A DNA stretch of 64,000 nt from Bacillus testis. GTDB lineage: Bacteria; Bacillota; Bacilli; Bacillales; DSM-1321. Location of the stretch: positions 1,256,230 to 1,320,229 of the forward strand of contig NZ_LN851186.1 in NCBI RefSeq assembly GCF_001243895.1, given 5' to 3'. Below the pieces are notes generated by a model that was given only the letters and a program-made list of their open reading frames with translations, ran no database searches and had not been told where the DNA came from. The position numbers were made by a program, and so were the translations under genes. Shown here piece by piece: positions 60,356 through 64,000 of this stretch; position 1 is the first letter of the stretch, and each line of letters opens with the position of its first letter.

Positions 60356-60480
60356 TTGCTTTGGGGAGGATCATTCTTTTTAGGATCCCGTTGAGGACTG
60401 ATATCTTCGCCCTGTTTCTTTTTGGTTTGCTGTTCTTTGGAATCATCGGTATCTCTCAGTTGTTTTTCGTCGTTTGACAT
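60352..60480 (-). CDS. 42-residue hydrophilic miniprotein
   Basis: ATG at 60480 behind a strong AAAGGAGGT, 42 codons, TAA at 60352-60354. The product is entirely charged and polar (starts MSNDEKQLRDTDDSKEQQTK, later GEDISPQRDPKKNDPPQSK), so it is probably disordered, like small stress or spore proteins. Not recognised as a family. Upstream, GTTTTG-N13-GGGTAT is a SigB-type promoter, overlapped by a palindrome. I infer a general stress gene. Confidence 0.65.
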   Translation of the reverse strand: MSNDEKQLRDTDDSKEQQTKKKQGEDISPQRDPKKNDPPQSK

Positions 60481-60499
60481 ATAAAGAACCTCCTTTGGT

Positions 60500-60518
60500 G
60501 TATGTAATCATTACATAC
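60500..60518 (-). promoter_or_regulatory. Fur-family-like palindrome over the 42-residue gene promoter
   Basis: GTATGTAAT and ATTACATAC around a single C, perfect. The GTAATnATTAC core equals that of Zur boxes and the one-base centre is typical of Fur/Zur/PerR sites. It overlaps the -10 element. Confidence 0.45.
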
Positions 60519-60539
60519 CCGTCTGCCGGGAAGCAAAAC
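60515..60539 (-). promoter_or_regulatory. SigB-type promoter of the 42-residue gene
   Basis: Minus strand: GTTTTG (60534-60539), 13-base spacer, GGGTAT (60515-60520), about 35 bases before the start codon. Confidence 0.65.
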
Positions 60540-60623
60540 ATAAGGGCGGCAAAGCAGTATGCGGCAAAGCAGGGGGCAAGGAAAAAGCGAAGACCAAATT
60601 CAGTATATAAATAAAGGATAAAA

Positions 60624-61097
60624 ATGGGGAATGAGAACATGAAAAGAGTAGACGTTGTCTATGCGTTGATCCATAACACAGAACAGAATGAGGTATTGAT
60701 GGTGAAAAATGTCGGCGGTCCATGGACGCTTCCGGGCGGAGCGGCCGAAAAGGGGGAGTCCCTGGCGGAAGCTGCGGCCCGTGAGGTGAGGGAAGAGACA
60801 GGCCTGACAGTCAAAATCGGAAATCTTGTTGCGCTCAATGAAGTGTTTATAGCAGAGAGAGGCCATCATGCCATCTTTTTTACCTTTGAAGCCACAATCC
60901 TTGATGGAAAGCCCGGCATTCAGGACGAAGAAGAAATCTCCGAAGTTTGCTGGATGGATACGGCTGAAGCAAGCATATTGGTTCCTTATTACACAAAAGG
61001 CATCCAGCGCTTATCGGAGGTGTCATTGCCTTACTCTGTTGAAAGAAGAGAGGCCCGCGAGAATCTTCACTTGGTGAATCAGGAGGGGCAGAGATGA
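60624..61097 (+). CDS. Nudix hydrolase
   Basis: A 157-residue Nudix enzyme with a full box, GX5EX7REUXEEXGU, from GGAAEKGESLAEA through REVREETGLTV (about 38-60). It would hydrolyse a nucleoside diphosphate derivative in the cytosol; substrate unknown. AAAGGAT lies before ATG 60624; ATG 60639 is an alternative. Overlaps the peptidase E-like gene by four bases. Confidence 0.88.
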   Translation: MGNENMKRVDVVYALIHNTEQNEVLMVKNVGGPWTLPGGAAEKGESLAEAAAREVREETGLTVKIGNLVALNEVFIAERGHHAIFFTFEATILDGKPGIQDEEEISEVCWMDTAEASILVPYYTKGIQRLSEVSLPYSVERREARENLHLVNQEGQR

Positions 61098-61798
61098 AGC
61101 AAATCATTACGCTTGGAGGCGGGGGCTTTTCCATGGAGCCCGATAATCTGTTACTTGATCAATATATACTAGAACAGTGCCCTAAACCACGACCAAAAAT
61201 CTGTTTTCTTCCGACTGCAAGCGGAGATGCGGAAGGGTATATTGACAGATTTTTTGCTTCTTTTGCCAAGCTTGATTGTGAACCATCTGTACTCTCGTTA
61301 TTCAAGCCGCCATATGAAGATTTGGAAGCCTTTTTGCTCGATAAGGACATCGTTTATGTAGGCGGCGGGAACACCAAAAATCTGCTGGTGCTTTGGCGTG
61401 AATGGGGTTTGGATGTTCTGTTGAGAAAAGCTTATGAGAAAGGCGTGGTGCTGGCTGGTTTAAGCGCCGGATCACTTTGCTGGTTTGAAGAAGGGGTAAC
61501 CGATTCCTATGGCGATGTTTACCAAGTCATATCGTGTTTAGGCTTTCTGAAAGGCAGCCACTGTCCCCACTATGATGGAGCAGCAGGCGCTAAAAAAGCC
61601 TACCGGACCTTTGTCGAATCCGGAGAAATCATGGAAGGGATGGCAGTGGATGACGGGGCTGGCCTTCACTTTATGAATGGCAGCCTCCATAAGGCGATTT
61701 CTTCAAGGCCGGCGGCAAAAGCCTATTATGTAAAGGCAGCTAAGGAGAATGTAAAAGAAGTAGCGTTAAATATGCATTATTTAGGAGGTAAAGCTTAA
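61094..61798 (+). CDS. Peptidase E-like protein (S51, class I amidotransferase fold)
   Basis: A 234-residue protein similar to B. subtilis YgaJ. ITLGGGGFSMEPDN, DIVYVGGGNTKNLL and the nucleophile elbow GLSAGSLCWFE mark an S51 peptidase, with His in HCPHYDG. Peptidase E cuts Asp-X dipeptides; activity here is inferred. Translationally coupled to the Nudix gene (ATGA). Confidence 0.87.
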   Translation: MKQIITLGGGGFSMEPDNLLLDQYILEQCPKPRPKICFLPTASGDAEGYIDRFFASFAKLDCEPSVLSLFKPPYEDLEAFLLDKDIVYVGGGNTKNLLVLWREWGLDVLLRKAYEKGVVLAGLSAGSLCWFEEGVTDSYGDVYQVISCLGFLKGSHCPHYDGAAGAKKAYRTFVESGEIMEGMAVDDGAGLHFMNGSLHKAISSRPAAKAYYVKAAKENVKEVALNMHYLGGKA

Positions 61799-61840
61799 AG
61801 AAAAACGGCATTGGGGGAGCACATATGAAATTTTCCTTTT

Positions 61841-61976
61841 TAAACTGGCGCTAAAGACTTACTTCAACGAGAGGATGAATAAGTGCAGGAGGCGAATCAA
61901 GCGGCAGTATAAACACAGCTTGGTTCAATGTTGATCGGTGGGGAATGAAGACTCCCACCGATCAACATTACTTTAT
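61841..61976 (-). repeat. Dispersed two-hairpin repeat, copy M
   Basis: Minus strand: CAATAAAGTAATG, TTGATCGGTGGGAG and CCCCACCGATCAACATTGAACC, then CGTTGAAGTAAG and TCTTTAGCGCCAGTTT. Its left tip holds the stop codon of the adjacent GNAT gene. Confidence 0.8.
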
Positions 61977-62383
61977 TGTTTTCTGATGATTGTGAAGGCA
62001 TTGTCGGCTTTGGCGAAGCCGGTTTGCGGATAATAATCCATTGCTGAAGGAGCTGAAAGCAGAAGAAACGTACACTCATCGCCTATTTCTTGATGAACAA
62101 GACTAATGAGTTTTTTGCCTATGCCGTTCCGTTGATAATCTTGGTGGACGGCCAAATCGGACAAATAGCAGCAATAACTGAAATCGGTCAAGGCTCTGGC
62201 AATGCCGATTAATTTCTCGCCATCATAGGCGGTTACAAGTAGATTGGCGTGATCAATCATTTTTTGAAGTCTTTTCAAATCGTCAATTGGGCGGTTTATC
62301 CCTGATGCTTTAAACAGGTCAGCCAGTTCATTTCCTTGCAGGTGTTCGTTTAAGGAATAAGTGATCTGTGTATGTTCTTTCAT
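61973..62383 (-). CDS. GNAT-family N-acetyltransferase
   Basis: A 136-residue small GNAT. Motif A is LAVHQDYQRNGIGKKLI, preceded by ARALTDFSYCCYLSD, and it ends with YYPQTGFAKADNAF, the usual last strand and helix. Resembles YhbS/PanZ-sized enzymes with unknown acceptors. ATG at 62383 follows AGAGGGGGAA; the frame runs 17 codons further upstream without support. Its TAA is inside repeat copy M. Confidence 0.85.
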   Translation of the reverse strand: MKEHTQITYSLNEHLQGNELADLFKASGINRPIDDLKRLQKMIDHANLLVTAYDGEKLIGIARALTDFSYCCYLSDLAVHQDYQRNGIGKKLISLVHQEIGDECTFLLLSAPSAMDYYPQTGFAKADNAFTIIRKQ

Positions 62384-62514
62384 TCCGGTTCCCCCTCTGT
62401 TTGTGAAATGATGTCTCCCCACATTATAAGACATGCTTCACTTTAGTGAAAGAATATTTTTTAAAAATAAAGAAAAATGCATCATTTTATATAGTTGTGG
62501 GAGAAGGAAGAGAT

Positions 62515-62543
62515 TTGACGTTTACGTGGCGAAAGGCTATAAT
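62515..62543 (+). promoter_or_regulatory. SigA promoter of the trpS T-box transcript
   Basis: TTGACG (62515-62520), 17-base spacer, TATAAT (62538-62543). Confidence 0.8.
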
Positions 62544-62549
62544 GATTTC

Positions 62550-62832
62550 ACACATATAGAACGAATAAGCGATGATGAAGAATAGTAAGCGGCCTGTATA
62601 CCTAAGAGAGCTGATGGTTGGTGTGAATCAGTGTAGAGGGGCCGGTGAATGGGCTTCGGAGCTTCTGGGCTGAACGAGTGAGTAGGCTTTAGCGGAGGTC
62701 TCGCCGTTAAAAGAGACGACATATCGAAATTATTTTGTTTCTGTATGGATAAGCGCGTTCATGGCAAGATGAACGAATAAAGGTGGCACCACGGGTTACT
62801 CGTCCTTTTCACAGGATGGGTAGCCCTTTTTT
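62550..62832 (+). promoter_or_regulatory. T-box riboswitch (tRNA-Trp) with terminator
   Basis: Leader with stem I features (AGAATAGTAAG, GATGGTTGGTG), the T-box sequence AGGTGGCACCACGG (62781-62794) and the terminator GGGTTACTCGTCC / GGATGGGTAGCCC plus TTTTTT (62793-62832). The TGGC bulge suits a tRNA ending GCCA, as tRNA-Trp does. TGG at 62666-62668 is the probable specifier. Uncharged tRNA-Trp would allow read-through into trpS. Confidence 0.88.
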
Positions 62833-62860
62833 GCGTGCTGGAAAACAGGAGGAAATCATC

Positions 62861-63853
62861 ATGAAAAAAAGAATTCTAACAGGGATAAAGCCAACGGGGC
62901 AAATCCATCTTGGCAATTATATGGGTGCCATCAAACCTGCATTGGAGCTGGCAAAGGATGAGCAGTATGATGCGTTTTACTTTATCGCTGATTATCACGG
63001 GTTGACACGTACTCCAGATCCGGAGGAATTCAAGGAATTATCTTATGGTATAGCGGCAACATGGATCGCTTTGGGGCTGGATTACGAAAAGTCAGTCTTT
63101 TACCGGCAATCAGACATCCCCGAGGTATTCGAGCTGAACTGGATTTTGGCTTGCTATGCTTCCAAAGGGTTGATGAACCGTGCGCATGCCTATAAAGCCA
63201 TTGTCGATGAGAATAAGAAAAACGGAAACGACCTGGATGATGGCGTGAATATGGGGCTTTTCACGTATCCGATCCTCATGGCGGCCGATATTCTGCTCTA
63301 TAATTCTAATACTGTCCCTGTCGGCAAAGATCAAATTCAGCACGTAGAGATTGCCAGGGATCTGGCTCAAACCTTCAACAAAAAATACGGTGCTACATTC
63401 AACTTGCCGGAATATAAGGTAGATGCCGATACAGCGGTGCTGCCAGGGCTAGATGGCCGTAAAATGAGCAAAAGTTACAATAATACCATTCCGTTATTCT
63501 CCGATGAAAAGAAATTGTTGAAGCTGATCAAAAAGATCAAAACAGATTCATCGCTTCCGGGAGAACCGAAAGATCCGGATCAATCGAATTTGTTCTCGTT
63601 ATATAAACAGTTTGCCGATGCAGAGCAAATTGCTGAGATGCGGACTGCCTACGAACAGGGCATTTCTTGGGGAGAGGCGAAGCAGCAATTATTCGAAGTG
63701 ATGAATGAAGCATTGCGGGAACCAAGGGAACGCTACCAAGAATTGATGGGCAATAGAGACAAACTTGATCAAATTCTGAAGGAGGGCGCCGAAAAGGCAA
63801 GAAGTATCGCGACGCCAATGATGAAAGACATCCGCACAAAAATAGGTTTATAA
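62861..63853 (+). CDS. trpS: Tryptophanyl-tRNA synthetase, divergent type
   Basis: A 330-residue class I synthetase. The HIGH-like motif is GQIHLGNYMGAIKPA and the KMSKS loop is GRKMSKSYNNT. AFYFIADYHGLTRTPDPEEF, RQSDIPEVFELNW and GLMNRAHAYKA differ from the corresponding FCIVDQHAIT and GELERMTQFKDKS text of B. subtilis TrpS, so this belongs to a second bacterial TrpRS group. CAGGAGGAAA precedes the ATG at 62861. T-box control fits a tryptophan-starvation response. A canonical trpS may exist elsewhere in the genome. Confidence 0.9.
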   Translation: MKKRILTGIKPTGQIHLGNYMGAIKPALELAKDEQYDAFYFIADYHGLTRTPDPEEFKELSYGIAATWIALGLDYEKSVFYRQSDIPEVFELNWILACYASKGLMNRAHAYKAIVDENKKNGNDLDDGVNMGLFTYPILMAADILLYNSNTVPVGKDQIQHVEIARDLAQTFNKKYGATFNLPEYKVDADTAVLPGLDGRKMSKSYNNTIPLFSDEKKLLKLIKKIKTDSSLPGEPKDPDQSNLFSLYKQFADAEQIAEMRTAYEQGISWGEAKQQLFEVMNEALREPRERYQELMGNRDKLDQILKEGAEKARSIATPMMKDIRTKIGL

Positions 63854-63860
63854 TGAAAAG

Positions 63861-63899
63861 CCGGGCAACACGGGATTCCGTAGTTTGCCCGTTTTTTTT
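63861..63899 (+). terminator. Terminator of trpS
   Basis: CGGGCAA paired with TTGCCCG, then eight T. Confidence 0.85.
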
Positions 63900-63904
63900 G
63901 TTGA

Positions 63905-63945
63905 TCCGTTCCAACTAGCGCTATGATGCCCGCTTTAAAACGGGC
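63905..63945 (-). repeat. Possible remnant of the dispersed repeat, copy R
   Basis: Minus strand: AAAGCGGGCATCATAGCGC and TAGTTGGAACGGATC, matching the right edge of the repeat. The remaining bases to 64000 show no gene. Confidence 0.45.
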
Positions 63946-64000
63946 AGTAAAAACAAAATAGTGTAATTGAGAGATCAAGTGGCAGGGAAGGGCTGATTGA

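Overview
The window reads as chromosomal DNA of a low-GC, Gram-positive, spore-former-type Bacillaceae. The evidence is CtsR boxes in front of clpE, a SigB-type promoter in front of gsiB, RsbR-like stressosome proteins, a T-box in front of trpS, a PadR regulator, a YtgP/MurJ-like flippase, HemY-type oxidase, and strong AAGGAGG ribosome sites. I cannot name a species. I see no rRNA, tRNA, CRISPR array or prophage; there is one complete insertion sequence.

Layout. 1-9 kb: end of a SulP transporter gene, a small DUF4083 protein, a monofunctional transglycosylase, a chemoreceptor, GsiB, an FMN azoreductase, a GSP26-like flavin protein, a HAD phosphatase and a cytosolic beta-propeller. 9-13.3 kb: an MFS exporter with a TrmB-type regulator and palindromic operator, a DinB-like protein, and a two-rhodanese sulfur operon with a CsoR/CstR-like operator inside its promoter. 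13.5-20.2 kb: a cyst(e)ine locus made of a YheO/DauR-like regulator, cysteine desulfidase, cystine symporter TcyP, CoA-disulfide reductase and a second TcyP. 20-28.4 kb: SDR enzyme, PAP2 phosphatase, CorA, MurJ-like flippase, lactate dehydrogenase, a lipoprotein and small membrane proteins. 28.4-42.7 kb: two related, gene-free blocks that look like structured non-coding RNA genes, with clpE, a glutamate symporter, GrpB, a truncated SUKH gene, a nucleoside transporter with a Crp-type regulator, and an RsbR paralog between them. 42.8-55.6 kb: VanW protein, a nuclease-helicase, STAS protein, HemY, a PadR-controlled ABC-2 membrane protein and an orphan pair of peptide-type ABC permeases. 55.9-64 kb: an ISL3-family element that has split a small membrane-protein gene, two GNAT enzymes, paired CrcB fluoride channels, three small genes, Nudix, peptidase E, and T-box-controlled trpS of a divergent type.

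Themes. Sulfur/cysteine handling is concentrated at 12.4-20.2 kb. SigB-type general stress appears repeatedly: gsiB, two RsbR-family STAS proteins, a 42-residue hydrophilic protein, and the promoters of both putative large RNAs.

The most unusual content lies between the genes. First, the two RNA-like loci (about 28.63-29.17 and 42.19-42.64 kb, both minus strand) share a SigB-like promoter of identical geometry, a 5-prime hairpin with compensatory changes, a long-range closing helix and a terminal intrinsic terminator. Second, a roughly 147-bp two-hairpin repeat occurs in at least 15 full or partial copies. It begins at the pentamer ATAAA, and in five cases that pentamer carries the stop codon of the gene before it. 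I interpret it as a bcr1-like mobile repeat. Third, the ISL3 element has an 8-bp target duplication, and removing it on paper restores a continuous 129-codon gene.
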